A DNA stretch of 64,000 nucleotides from JAJTFW01 sp031411335 (GTDB lineage Bacteria > Bacteroidota > Bacteroidia > AKYH767-A > OLB10). A model generated the notes under the pieces. That model was not told the origin of the DNA. It saw only the letters and a program-made list of their open reading frames with translations, and made no database searches. Positions 8,669 through 18,224 of this stretch are shown here, piece after piece. The translations under genes and the position numbers were made by a program. How positions within the stretch are numbered: position 1 is the first letter of the stretch; each line of letters opens with the position of its first letter. The DNA lies in contig JANOAX010000059.1 in assembly GCA_031411335.1 (NCBI GenBank), positions 4,404 through 68,403 on the forward strand. The letters are read 5' to 3'.

Positions 8669-9925
8669 ATGAAACCCATTTTACTACTCATCTTTTTTTT
8701 GCTTCAACTTCAGCTTAGTTATTCTCAACTTAATACTAAAATTAATTGGGGAGAGGACATAGCTTTCCTTGCCAAAGAATTACCAAATAGACATTTTGAT
8801 TTTTTTACTAAGAAATCAAAAAAAGTATTTGATGCTGGACTTGAAAACATTAAAAAAAATAAAGATTCGTTATCTGACTTAGCAATTGCGATCAAGTTGC
8901 AACAATTCATTGCCAGTTTTGGTGATTCACATACAAATCTCAATTTTTATCAACTTCTGGAGAAAGATAAAATACTGCCTGTTAAAGCTAATTGGTTTAA
9001 AAATGGGTTTTACATTTTGCACACCACAGCCGAGAACAGCGCAATTTTAGGGAAACAAATAGTAAACATGAATGGAATTCCTTTCGCTACTATTGCAGAT
9101 AGTTTAAGTACATTGTTTACCATCGATAACCAAGCAATGTTAAAAAACAATATTCCTAAACTATTTACTAGCATTCAACTTCTACAGCATTTTGGTTTTG
9201 CACAAGGGAATGAAATTGTATTGGGATTAAGAAACAAAAAAGATGAAATTGAAAATCACATCATTCATCCAGGAGAATTGACTCGTGAAAACAGAAAGCA
9301 AATCATTCCAGATCAAATTCCGCTTTGTTACTTAAATGAAAAATCCTTATTTATTGAGACTTATCAAGAGAAGGAATCACTTTATTATATTCAATATAAT
9401 AAATGCTGGAGCAAAGAATTGGAATTACAATATGGAAAAGCAGAAAATGCAGAAAAGATGCCAACTATTGCTTCATTTGAAGAAAAGATTTTTCGAACTT
9501 TATCTTATGAGTATGTCAAAAAGATAGTGTTTGATATTCGATTTAACGCAGGTGGGAGTTCACCTCAAGGAACAGCGCTAATAGAAAAATTGGCTGCTCA
9601 TCTTCAAAAAAATCCAGACATAAAATTATACGTTATTATTGGCCGAAACACTTTTTCATCTGCAATTTTAAACGCTATGGATTTTAAAAGATTGACCAAT
9701 GCAATATTTATTGGTGAAGAAACGTCAGGAAAGCCAAATCATTTTGGCGAAGTGCAAAAATTTAAACTGCCGAGTTCTGGAATCGCTGTCACTTATTCAA
9801 CAAAATTTTTTAAAAGAACGGATGATGAATCCAAATCACTGAAGCCAGATGTATTATTTGAAACCAGTTTTTCAGACTTTGTAAATGGAATTGACCCCGC
9901 CTATGAGTGGGTAAAAAAGAAATGA
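8669..9925 (+). CDS. Secreted S41-like peptidase family protein
   Basis: A 418-residue protein with a signal peptide (QLQLSYSQL). The C-terminal half has the S41/C-terminal-processing-protease fold signature: VFDIRFNAGGSSPQG near residue 291, then GRNTFSSAILNAMDF near 325, where the serine of FSSA sits at the usual nucleophile position, and EETSGKPNHFGE. The usual PDZ domain is not obvious and the catalytic lysine is not clear to me, so activity is uncertain. It starts 2 bp after the YtxJ-like gene. Its role is probably periplasmic or surface proteolysis. Confidence 0.75.
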   Translation: MKPILLLIFFLLQLQLSYSQLNTKINWGEDIAFLAKELPNRHFDFFTKKSKKVFDAGLENIKKNKDSLSDLAIAIKLQQFIASFGDSHTNLNFYQLLEKDKILPVKANWFKNGFYILHTTAENSAILGKQIVNMNGIPFATIADSLSTLFTIDNQAMLKNNIPKLFTSIQLLQHFGFAQGNEIVLGLRNKKDEIENHIIHPGELTRENRKQIIPDQIPLCYLNEKSLFIETYQEKESLYYIQYNKCWSKELELQYGKAENAEKMPTIASFEEKIFRTLSYEYVKKIVFDIRFNAGGSSPQGTALIEKLAAHLQKNPDIKLYVIIGRNTFSSAILNAMDFKRLTNAIFIGEETSGKPNHFGEVQKFKLPSSGIAVTYSTKFFKRTDDESKSLKPDVLFETSFSDFVNGIDPAYEWVKKK

Positions 9926-10163
9926 TGAATATGTTTTTTTGTCAATCCATTTAATTATTAATTTACCTTGCTAGTAGTAAATGACTAACAAAATGCTCGA
10001 AATAAACTTTTCAATGATTTAAATAATGCATTATCAAGTGGGTAGTTAAATAATAAACTTTTCAAATTGGCTTATTTTCACTACTTTCGAGGTTCGACTC
10101 CAACACTAAAAATTGGAGTAAGCGCTTAGCCCATCTTCCAAAAACCAGCCTCTACTAAAGTTC

Positions 10164-11651
10164 ATGAAACACAAACACAACCTACTTCTCATTTTATCTG
10201 TATTATTTTTAACCAATAGCAAAGCTCAAACACCTGCCGGAAACAGCTTTGAAATTGATTATCCGAGTTGGAATGCCGGAACACAACCTCCAGTTTACTG
10301 GAATTGCGGCACTAATAATATATTGAATACAGGCAATGAACTAACGATGGAGGTGTGGGTGCGATTGTATAATTCCACTTGGAATCAGAAAGTAATGGGT
10401 AAAGTTACTCCCTCTTTCGACAATGGTTATTTGATGGGTGTGCAACTCGGACAAAATTATTCGGAGATTTGGAATCCGGGATTAAATACAATTCAGGCGG
10501 GAAGTACTCCTGTTGATTCGGCATGGGTTCATTATGCAACAACATTTGGATCAGGCGGACAAATGCTTTGTTATGTAAACGGAGAACAAGTTGGTGGACT
10601 TCCTCTTACCAGTAGTGCGATTGCTACAAGTAGTAATCCTTTTATCATAGGAGTTGCTCCTTGGGATTTGAGCAATTTCCAAACGTTCGGACAAATTGAT
10701 GAAGTTCGATTATGGAGCGTAGTTCGTACACAATCAGAAATTAAATCAACCATGCATAAACAGCTCTTGGGCAGTGAGCAAAACTTAGTAGCATATTACG
10801 ATTTTAACCAAAATACTGGCGGACTTCTTCCTGATGAAACTGGCAATGGAAATAACGGAACGATTAGTCCAGCTGCAGCATATTGGTCGTGGTCGTCTTC
10901 CTTTGCAGCGGTAGGAAATGATTTGATGTATGATAAGTCTGATGTTAACGGAGTATGGTTTGGAAAAGATGCAACATTGTACAATTACGTTACTGCTACC
11001 CACGGATTAAATATTATCGCTAATATTCAACCCAAAGCATTTGATTATGCTGTTTATGGGCATAATGATTCAGTAGGTGTATCCACCTCTTGGTTGCCCG
11101 CAACAGCACCCTTTGATTTTAAACGCACAAGCAGAGAATGGTATTTTAACAAAGGCGGAAACATTGCTGCTGATTTATTTTTTAATCTTTCTACTGCAGC
11201 AGGAGGAAGTGATTCACTTGATAAAAATTTACCTCTTCAAAATTATACTTTGTTAGTTCGCGATTCTTCTACACAAGCGTTCACGCCAGCTGCAGCTGCA
11301 TCTTCGCTTCTTGCTAATGGAACAATTGTAAAGTTCACGGGAGTGAATTTGCAAAATAAATATTATTGCATCGGTGTAGGAAGTACGGCTATTGCATCCA
11401 TCTCACCTGAACCAATTTGGAGTAAATCAATTTCTCTACAACCGAATCCTGCTCAACAAAATTTCACTCTTACAAGTATTTCCGATGCTAACGTTCAACT
11501 TTTTGATTTGTCAGGGAAACTTATTGCACAATGGAATGGAACCAATGAACAACAAATTTTTGCAATTCCATCCGTTGAAAACGGAAGCTATTTTGTACGC
11601 ATTGCCAAAGGAACAGAATCGACCACTAAAAAATTAATTATTCAAAAATAA
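10164..11651 (+). CDS. LamG-domain T9SS cargo protein
   Basis: A 495-residue secreted protein with a signal peptide (LTNSKAQ). One LamG/concanavalin-A-like domain covers about residues 25-220 (family words QIDEVRLWSVVRTQSEI and LVAYYDFNQNTGG). A poorly characterised middle region follows, then a type A T9SS sorting domain from about 423 (LQPNPAQQNFTL). LamG domains bind glycans or proteins. It is 30 bp from the next LamG gene on the same strand, so the two are likely one operon. Confidence 0.88.
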   Translation: MKHKHNLLLILSVLFLTNSKAQTPAGNSFEIDYPSWNAGTQPPVYWNCGTNNILNTGNELTMEVWVRLYNSTWNQKVMGKVTPSFDNGYLMGVQLGQNYSEIWNPGLNTIQAGSTPVDSAWVHYATTFGSGGQMLCYVNGEQVGGLPLTSSAIATSSNPFIIGVAPWDLSNFQTFGQIDEVRLWSVVRTQSEIKSTMHKQLLGSEQNLVAYYDFNQNTGGLLPDETGNGNNGTISPAAAYWSWSSSFAAVGNDLMYDKSDVNGVWFGKDATLYNYVTATHGLNIIANIQPKAFDYAVYGHNDSVGVSTSWLPATAPFDFKRTSREWYFNKGGNIAADLFFNLSTAAGGSDSLDKNLPLQNYTLLVRDSSTQAFTPAAAASSLLANGTIVKFTGVNLQNKYYCIGVGSTAIASISPEPIWSKSISLQPNPAQQNFTLTSISDANVQLFDLSGKLIAQWNGTNEQQIFAIPSVENGSYFVRIAKGTESTTKKLIIQK

Positions 11652-11681
11652 TTTCAACTTACAATACCATCTTCACAGACC

Positions 11682-14600
11682 ATGAAAACAATCTACATAA
11701 AAACCATTGCTATCTTCTTGCTATTTCTCTATTGCCAGCAAGCAAATTCTCAAAACCATCTCCACCTCGATGGAGCGAACGACTACGTACGTGTTACTTC
11801 TTATGCAGCGTTGCAAAGTGCTACCGCCGTTACTGTTGAAGCGTGGATCAACGCCGACACATGGAAAACACCCATCTACAAAGGATCGGTGATTAGCACT
11901 GGAAATAACGTTGGACAAAATAACGGTTTCGATTTACGAGCTGCAGAAAACGGAACTGCTGAATTTAATTTAAGCATTGCAGGTACTTGGGTAACGGCAA
12001 CGTCTGCGCCCATTATGCAAACAGGTACATGGTATCATGTTGCAGGTGTATACTCCGGCGACTCCGTGATGATTTACATCAATGGTGTTTTGCGTGGACT
12101 CACTATTTATGCAGGAGGCATGGTGTCTTCACAAGGCTTATTAGACATTGGTGAATCACCGGGTTGGAATGGAAGATCTTTTGATGGACAAATTGATGAA
12201 GTTCGTTTTTGGAATTATGGACGATCGCAAAGTGAAATTACAAGTACCATTTGTTCTTCATTGACAGGTACAGAGCCAGGGCTAGTAGGGTATTGGAAAT
12301 TGGATGCCACCACTGGAACTACGGCTGCAATAAATTCAGTAGTTGGAGGAAACAATGGACTAATAATAAACGCTTCGATTCCCAATGTTTGGATTTCTGG
12401 TGATTATACATGCACCTTAAGCAGTCCTGACGTAGGTGCGTCAACGTTAGTTTCTCCTGTTTCAAATTTTAATTTAACGAATGCAGAACAAGTAAGTGTC
12501 TCTATTAGCAATTACAGTACTAACCCCATCAGTGGATTTCCAGTAAGCTATAAGATTGGAAACAATCCATCAATAACTGAAACTGTTTCCGCCTCGGTAC
12601 CTCCATTTGGTACATACACCTATAGTTTTACACAAACTGCCAACCTTTCCACATATCAGAATTACTCTGTAAAAACGTATACTGGATTAGTGGGTGATGT
12701 GACACCAACCAATGATACTATAGTTAAAACAGTAAGCAACTTCGCTGTAGGAACTAATTTCGGAATTAATTTCGATGGAGTTGATGATAAAATAATTATT
12801 TCCAATGCGACTGCGTTGAATCCCACATCAGCAATTACTGTTGAAGCTTGGATAAATGCAACCACTTGGGAAAACAATATTTCGGGTGGTTCCATTTTAG
12901 CAAAAGATGTTGATGCTCCCAACCGTGGCTATGTTTTACGCTGTGGAAACAATGGAAGTATTGAATTCATGATTTCGGATAACGGCTCTTGGAAATCGGC
13001 ATCGTCTGCATCGGTGATGTTGACGGGAAGATGGTATCATATTGCCGGAGTCTTTGACGGAAGCAATGTGTTATTATACATCAATGGAGAATTAATTGCT
13101 CGTACGCCTGCTACTTCAATTTTACCATCGCCTGTTAATTTAATCATAGGAGACAATCCTACTTGGAGCGGAAGATCGTTTAATGGTGCTATTGATGAAG
13201 TTCGCATTTGGAATATTGCTCGTTCGCAAAACGATATTATCACCAACATGTCTACTTCTTTTACAGGTTCGGAGACCGGTTTAGCCACTTATTATAAAAT
13301 GGATGAAGGTTTAGGAATTTCAACTATCAACGATGCAACAGCGAATACAAATAACGGAACGCTTACGAATTTTGTTTTGTCAAATGCTTGGGTAAGTGGT
13401 TTTGAGAAAATGTTAAATGATGTAACTGTAATAGGAATTGAATCTCCCAACAATTTAATTGCTTTTGCAGGGGCAAGTCGATTAAAAGCGAAAATAAAAA
13501 ATACTGGATTCAATACGCTTTCACTTATTCCGGTATCTTATGCAATCAACAATGGTCCCGTGTTTACGGATACGATTACAGCAACATTACAACCGAATGA
13601 AACCTACACGCTGAGTTTTAATAAAGTGGAAGATTTATCAGCAATAACAACTGCGAATTATTCAATTACTACTTTGCTCACTAACGATGCGGACCTACGA
13701 AATGACAATGCAGTTTCCATCTTAACTAAACCTACCAATGGAAATGTTTTAGTTGCAGTCAACGGTGTACAGCATGATTTTGCAGGAAATGGACAAACTA
13801 AGTTCGCAGAGGTAATCTTCCCTGAAGGGCCTGAAAAATGGAGTCAGATCATCATGCACATCTCGGTAAATTGTCCAACCACGGGTTGCGACCCTTGGGA
13901 TCAAGCTGGAAAAATATCTCTATTCAAAGATGGAGCAGAATATGAACTGGGACGTTTTGTTACTCCGTATGGAAAAGCATGTGGGCCGTGGAATGTTGAC
14001 GTAACTGATTTTAAATCTTTACTCGTAGGAAAACAAAAACTTCAAACCTTCATTCAAGTATGGGGTCCATCGGGTTGGTTATTGAATGTGAGTTTTGAAT
14101 TCATTGCTTCTACCACTGCAAATCCATTTAATAAAATTACACCATTATGGAGTTCAGATTATCATATCTATGGTGATCCAGGCATTCCGTATACACTTCC
14201 TAACTTCAGTGTTCCCATTGATGCAAAAAGTAATTCAGTTGCTACACGCATGACGATTTCTGGTCATGGTCAAGGAAACACCAATAATGCGGCAGAATTT
14301 AGTCAGATGACACATCAATTAAATATTAATGGCGCTGCTACTTTCCCTCACTTCTTATGGAAATCAAATTGTGGAACTAATACTTGCGCTAATCAAAGCG
14401 GCACATGGACATTAAGCCGTGCAGGATGGTGTCCGGGGCAAGAAGTAATTCCCATCATCAACAACATCACCGGAAATATTACACCAGGATCGAATGCAAC
14501 TATTGCGTATACACTTCAGCCTTATACCAATTTATTAAATACGGGATACAATGGAGGAAGTCATACAGAACCTTACTACCGCATTCATTCTTATTTAGTA

Positions 14601-15227
14601 CAGAGTAGTGATTCGGCACAGGGCTTTACGGATTATTCGGATGCTAGTGCAACAAAAATTACGGCGCCAATTGGTTCGCCTACGTTGAGTGCTGCAGAAA
14701 TTGTAAAAGCGATGGTTAGAAATACAGGATCAGTTCCTTTGACAAATCCACGCTTTAGTTATTTCCTAAATGGTGTTCGAATTGTGACGGATACATTGTT
14801 CATCACATTAAATCCAGGAGATAGTGTGGAACATACATTCTCACAAACAGCGGACATGTCTGTACAAAATGATTATACATTACATGCATTAATTACTTCC
14901 ACTGAAGATGCCAATGCATCTAACGATGTTGCCACCAAAACTATTTTTCAAATTTCAAGTATTCAAGAAAATAACAATGAAATTGGATTACTCGTGATGC
15001 CCAACCCGAGCACAGGTAAATTCAACATATCTGTTTCAAGAGTAAGTGGAAAAATAAAAATTGAAGTATATGACATCCAAGGAAAAGTTGTTTATCATAA
15101 GGATGAAAATGCTATTGGCAATCAACATCAAAGTGAAATCGATCTTACCAATTCACCAAAGCAGATGTATTTCATTCGTGTCATCAATGAGAAAGGAACA
15201 CGTGTAGAAAAAATTGGAATTCAGTAA
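11682..15227 (+). CDS. LamG-LamG-PNGase F-like T9SS-secreted protein
   Basis: An 1181-residue secreted protein. In order: signal peptide (QANSQN), LamG 1 (about 24-215), CARDB-like domain (248-350), LamG 2 (360-565), CARDB-like (575-680), a peptide-N-glycosidase F-like region (about 688-980), another CARDB-like domain (1004-1095) and a type A T9SS sorting domain from about 1100 (MPNPSTGKF). The PNGase part keeps NCPTTGCDPWDQ, with D740 at the position of Asp60 of the Elizabethkingia enzyme. It also keeps E872 (AAEF, Glu206 position), DVTDFKSLL and AGWCPGQ. The Glu118 position is Q792. PNGase F removes N-glycans from glycoproteins; activity here is inferred. Confidence 0.86.
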   Translation: MKTIYIKTIAIFLLFLYCQQANSQNHLHLDGANDYVRVTSYAALQSATAVTVEAWINADTWKTPIYKGSVISTGNNVGQNNGFDLRAAENGTAEFNLSIAGTWVTATSAPIMQTGTWYHVAGVYSGDSVMIYINGVLRGLTIYAGGMVSSQGLLDIGESPGWNGRSFDGQIDEVRFWNYGRSQSEITSTICSSLTGTEPGLVGYWKLDATTGTTAAINSVVGGNNGLIINASIPNVWISGDYTCTLSSPDVGASTLVSPVSNFNLTNAEQVSVSISNYSTNPISGFPVSYKIGNNPSITETVSASVPPFGTYTYSFTQTANLSTYQNYSVKTYTGLVGDVTPTNDTIVKTVSNFAVGTNFGINFDGVDDKIIISNATALNPTSAITVEAWINATTWENNISGGSILAKDVDAPNRGYVLRCGNNGSIEFMISDNGSWKSASSASVMLTGRWYHIAGVFDGSNVLLYINGELIARTPATSILPSPVNLIIGDNPTWSGRSFNGAIDEVRIWNIARSQNDIITNMSTSFTGSETGLATYYKMDEGLGISTINDATANTNNGTLTNFVLSNAWVSGFEKMLNDVTVIGIESPNNLIAFAGASRLKAKIKNTGFNTLSLIPVSYAINNGPVFTDTITATLQPNETYTLSFNKVEDLSAITTANYSITTLLTNDADLRNDNAVSILTKPTNGNVLVAVNGVQHDFAGNGQTKFAEVIFPEGPEKWSQIIMHISVNCPTTGCDPWDQAGKISLFKDGAEYELGRFVTPYGKACGPWNVDVTDFKSLLVGKQKLQTFIQVWGPSGWLLNVSFEFIASTTANPFNKITPLWSSDYHIYGDPGIPYTLPNFSVPIDAKSNSVATRMTISGHGQGNTNNAAEFSQMTHQLNINGAATFPHFLWKSNCGTNTCANQSGTWTLSRAGWCPGQEVIPIINNITGNITPGSNATIAYTLQPYTNLLNTGYNGGSHTEPYYRIHSYLVQSSDSAQGFTDYSDASATKITAPIGSPTLSAAEIVKAMVRNTGSVPLTNPRFSYFLNGVRIVTDTLFITLNPGDSVEHTFSQTADMSVQNDYTLHALITSTEDANASNDVATKTIFQISSIQENNNEIGLLVMPNPSTGKFNISVSRVSGKIKIEVYDIQGKVVYHKDENAIGNQHQSEIDLTNSPKQMYFIRVINEKGTRVEKIGIQ

Positions 15228-15250
15228 TACTTAGTACATCTTATTATTTC

Positions 15251-15278
15251 AAACCCTCGACTGTAACGTCGAGGGTTT
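15251..15278 (+). terminator. Intrinsic terminator after the PNGase-like gene
   Basis: AAACCCTCGAC and GTCGAGGGTTT form an 11-bp perfect stem with loop TGTAAC, 23 bp after the stop codon. The 3' side is T-rich (TTTATTATTCTTG). Confidence 0.82.
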
Positions 15279-15472
15279 ATTATTCTTGCTCATTCGAAAG
15301 AAAATCGCCTCCATTTCAACATAAAAAAGATCCTAATATTCAAGTCGAAAGCAGGCAAAAATAGACAACAATTTCACATAAACATTACGCTATCAACAGA
15401 TTACTTCATTTAAAATAACTGAGGTGTCTAACGGAAAAAATTCACGTACTTTGTAGTACATCCCTAAACAAA

Positions 15473-17029
15473 ATGAAAAAACAATTAAACCACGCTCTGA
15501 CACTTATTGTCATTCTCTTTGGAAGCCTACAATTAAAGGCACAAACTTATAATTATGTTGCCGATTCCACTTTTGATGGAAACGGATTGAAGAGTTTTAT
15601 TTTCTTCAATAATATTGATCGCATGTACGGCTGCGACTTACAGGCTGACGAAAAAGTAGTGATGGCCGGATTAAGTAAAAACACAAACAATGGATCTTTC
15701 GAATTATGCATCGTACGATTAAATGTGGACGGTGCATTTGATAGCACATTCAGTGGAGATGGTATTGCATTTATCTCCATGGGGAATCAAAATTCTATTG
15801 GAGGCCAAACTCCAAAAGTAAAAATTGCTCCCAACGGTAAAATTGTAATTGCCAATACAGGATTCGGCACAGGCAGTCAGGATATTTTACTCTGCATGCT
15901 AGACACAAATGGTGTATTAGATCTAACATTTAATGGAACAGGAAGGTTGTTTGTTGATATGCTTGGCACCAATACACAGCCGGATGTTGCAAATGCTTTA
16001 GACATCGATGCCCAAGGAAATATTTATGCAATTGGGGCAACACGCACCGCAGGTTCTCCTCTCGACAATGATTTTGCAATTATAAAAGTAAATCAAAGTG
16101 GACAGTTAGTTACTACGTTTAGTGGAGATGGGAAACTCTTGATTAATCCAAACAACTTAGCTGATTTTGGTAGAGGGATTAAAGTACAAGCCGATGGTAA
16201 AATTGTTTTTGGAGGAAGTTCAGGCAGCAACATGATGATTGGTCGGATAGATACTACCGGCACTTTAGATAATACATTTAATACAGTAGGTTATGCCACT
16301 ATTACTTTCCAACTAGCATCCGACATGGGCGCATTAACTTTAGATCAGAACGAAAGAATTGTTATAGCTGGAAAACTTTTAACTAGCAATAGCAATATAG
16401 CTACCGCACGTTATCGAAGCAATGGAACATTCGATCCTAACTATGGATTTAATGGAAAGTACGTTTACAATATAGGTGGATTTGCAAATCACGTGAATGA
16501 CATTCATATTCAATCAGACAATAAAATAGTACTTGCAGGATATGCAAACGATTCAGTTGGCATTAGCAAATTTGTATTATCAAGAGTAGATACAGCAGGT
16601 AGCATTGACATTTCATTTGGAGGCTTAGGATTTGCGATACAACCTGTTATTTCAGGAAATGTAGATGAAGTATGTAATGGAATGGCAGTGATGGCAGATG
16701 GAAGAATTATATTAACTGGAACTACCATCTACGTAGCAAATGTTGATGAAGAAGTTGCTGTATGTCGACTAAAACCGGTATTAGTAACTGCATTAAATGA
16801 AATTGGAGAGGAAAATATTCTCAATGCATTCCCTAATCCATTTTCTAATGAAATTCAAATTCTCAGTAAAGAAAAAGGGATGGCGAGTTTAGTAGACTTA
16901 TGTGGCAAAACCATCCAAACATTCCCAATATTAATTGGCATCAACAATATCTTTACTTCTGAAATTCCAACAGGCATGTACTTCATTCAAGTGGATGGAA
17001 AGCGTGCAGTAAAAGTGATAAAACAATAA
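15473..17029 (+). CDS. Delta-60 repeat T9SS cargo protein
   Basis: A 518-residue secreted protein with a signal peptide (SLQLKAQT). It has about seven delta-60-type repeats of 50-60 residues, each with a core such as DSTFSGDGIAF, DLTFNGTGRLF, DNTFNTVGYAT or DPNYGFNGKYV, followed by QADGKIV-like turns. They probably form a beta-propeller. A type A sorting domain starts near 445 (FPNPFSNEI). No enzymatic function is apparent. It stands alone, with its own 240-bp upstream spacer. Confidence 0.86.
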   Translation: MKKQLNHALTLIVILFGSLQLKAQTYNYVADSTFDGNGLKSFIFFNNIDRMYGCDLQADEKVVMAGLSKNTNNGSFELCIVRLNVDGAFDSTFSGDGIAFISMGNQNSIGGQTPKVKIAPNGKIVIANTGFGTGSQDILLCMLDTNGVLDLTFNGTGRLFVDMLGTNTQPDVANALDIDAQGNIYAIGATRTAGSPLDNDFAIIKVNQSGQLVTTFSGDGKLLINPNNLADFGRGIKVQADGKIVFGGSSGSNMMIGRIDTTGTLDNTFNTVGYATITFQLASDMGALTLDQNERIVIAGKLLTSNSNIATARYRSNGTFDPNYGFNGKYVYNIGGFANHVNDIHIQSDNKIVLAGYANDSVGISKFVLSRVDTAGSIDISFGGLGFAIQPVISGNVDEVCNGMAVMADGRIILTGTTIYVANVDEEVAVCRLKPVLVTALNEIGEENILNAFPNPFSNEIQILSKEKGMASLVDLCGKTIQTFPILIGINNIFTSEIPTGMYFIQVDGKRAVKVIKQ

Positions 17030-17150
17030 TGAGAGCATTATATTTATCGGTTTTTTCGAAAGAAAATAACACAAATCGCGTAGTGACAAAATAAGAACGA
17101 ATACATTACTTCTTCTTTATAAAATTTAAGAAGTAAAATGAAATGAAAAA

Positions 17151-18218
17151 ATGAACGTAAATACAAAAATCTCATTTACACAAAATACAAACAGTACTTT
17201 ATCTGAAGTTAATTTCAATGAACTAGATTTTGGAAAACACATGTCGGATCATATGCTCCTTGCTCGCTATAAAAACGGGGCATGGCAGGAACCCAGCATT
17301 GTGCCTTTTGGTCCCATTCCCATGATGCCTACCATATTGGCATTGCATTATGGACAAAGTGTTTTTGAAGGAATGAAAGCTTTCAAAATGGCAGATGGAA
17401 ACATTTCAATCTTTCGAATTAAAAAACATTTCGACCGATTACAACGTACTCTGGCAAGGATGTGCATGCCACCACTTTCTTTTGAATTATTTGAAGAAAG
17501 TATTAAAGCAATAGTTGAAGTTGATAAAGGCTGGGTACCTGAACAAGACGGCAGTTCACTTTATATTCGTCCGCTCATCTATGCAACAGAAGAAAAATTT
17601 GGTGTAAAAATATCAGAAGAGTATTTGATGATCATCATGACGGGACCTGTTCCTCCTTTTTATCCAAAGCCATTACGTGTAAAGATTGAAGATCGATATG
17701 GGCGTGCTTCAATTGGCGGAACAGGTGCAGCAAAATGTGCTGGAAATTATGGAGGCGCATTCTTTGCGACTCAACTTGCTAAAGAAAGTGGATTTGATCA
17801 AGTTCTTTGGACCGACCTTAGCGAAGATTTAAATATAGAAGAGTCGGGTACCATGAATGTTTTCTTTTTAATAGATGGTAAACTTATCACCCCTCCACTA
17901 TCCGAAACTATTTTAGAAGGTGTCACACGCGACTCTGTCATCATTATGGCTCGAGAGATGGGCATCACAGTAGAAGAAAGAAAAATCAGTGCTAAAGAAA
18001 TTCTAGCAGCTCACGAAAATGGAATTCTACAAGAAGCTTTTGGAGCGGGTACGGCTGCAGTAACAGCACCCATCTGTGCCATTGGTCTCAAAGAAAAAAC
18101 GATTGATCTTCCTCCTTACGACAGCAATAGTGTTTGCATGAAGTTGCAACAATTGTTAACCGCGATGCGCAATGGAGCTCTTCCGGATAAGTTTGGATGG
18201 AATACTGTGGTGGGATAA
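17151..18218 (+). CDS. ilvE: Branched-chain amino acid aminotransferase
   Basis: A 355-residue fold-type IV PLP enzyme of the long BCAT branch. It transfers amino groups between glutamate and the keto acids of leucine, isoleucine and valine in the cytoplasm. K195 in GGTGAAKCAGNYGG is the PLP lysine. LHYGQSVFEGMKAF, SLYIRPLIYATE and EESGTMNVFF are further family landmarks, and GAGTAAVTAP binds the cofactor phosphate. It is the only biosynthetic gene in this part of the window. Its stop lies 6 bp from the end of the convergent gene at 18225. Confidence 0.95.
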   Translation: MNVNTKISFTQNTNSTLSEVNFNELDFGKHMSDHMLLARYKNGAWQEPSIVPFGPIPMMPTILALHYGQSVFEGMKAFKMADGNISIFRIKKHFDRLQRTLARMCMPPLSFELFEESIKAIVEVDKGWVPEQDGSSLYIRPLIYATEEKFGVKISEEYLMIIMTGPVPPFYPKPLRVKIEDRYGRASIGGTGAAKCAGNYGGAFFATQLAKESGFDQVLWTDLSEDLNIEESGTMNVFFLIDGKLITPPLSETILEGVTRDSVIIMAREMGITVEERKISAKEILAAHENGILQEAFGAGTAAVTAPICAIGLKEKTIDLPPYDSNSVCMKLQQLLTAMRNGALPDKFGWNTVVG

Positions 18219-18224
18219 AAAATC

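Noticed and set aside
10090..10115. tRNA T-arm-like sequence (GGTTCGACTCC)
   Set aside because: The flanking bases do not pair as a T stem and no acceptor or anticodon stem was found.
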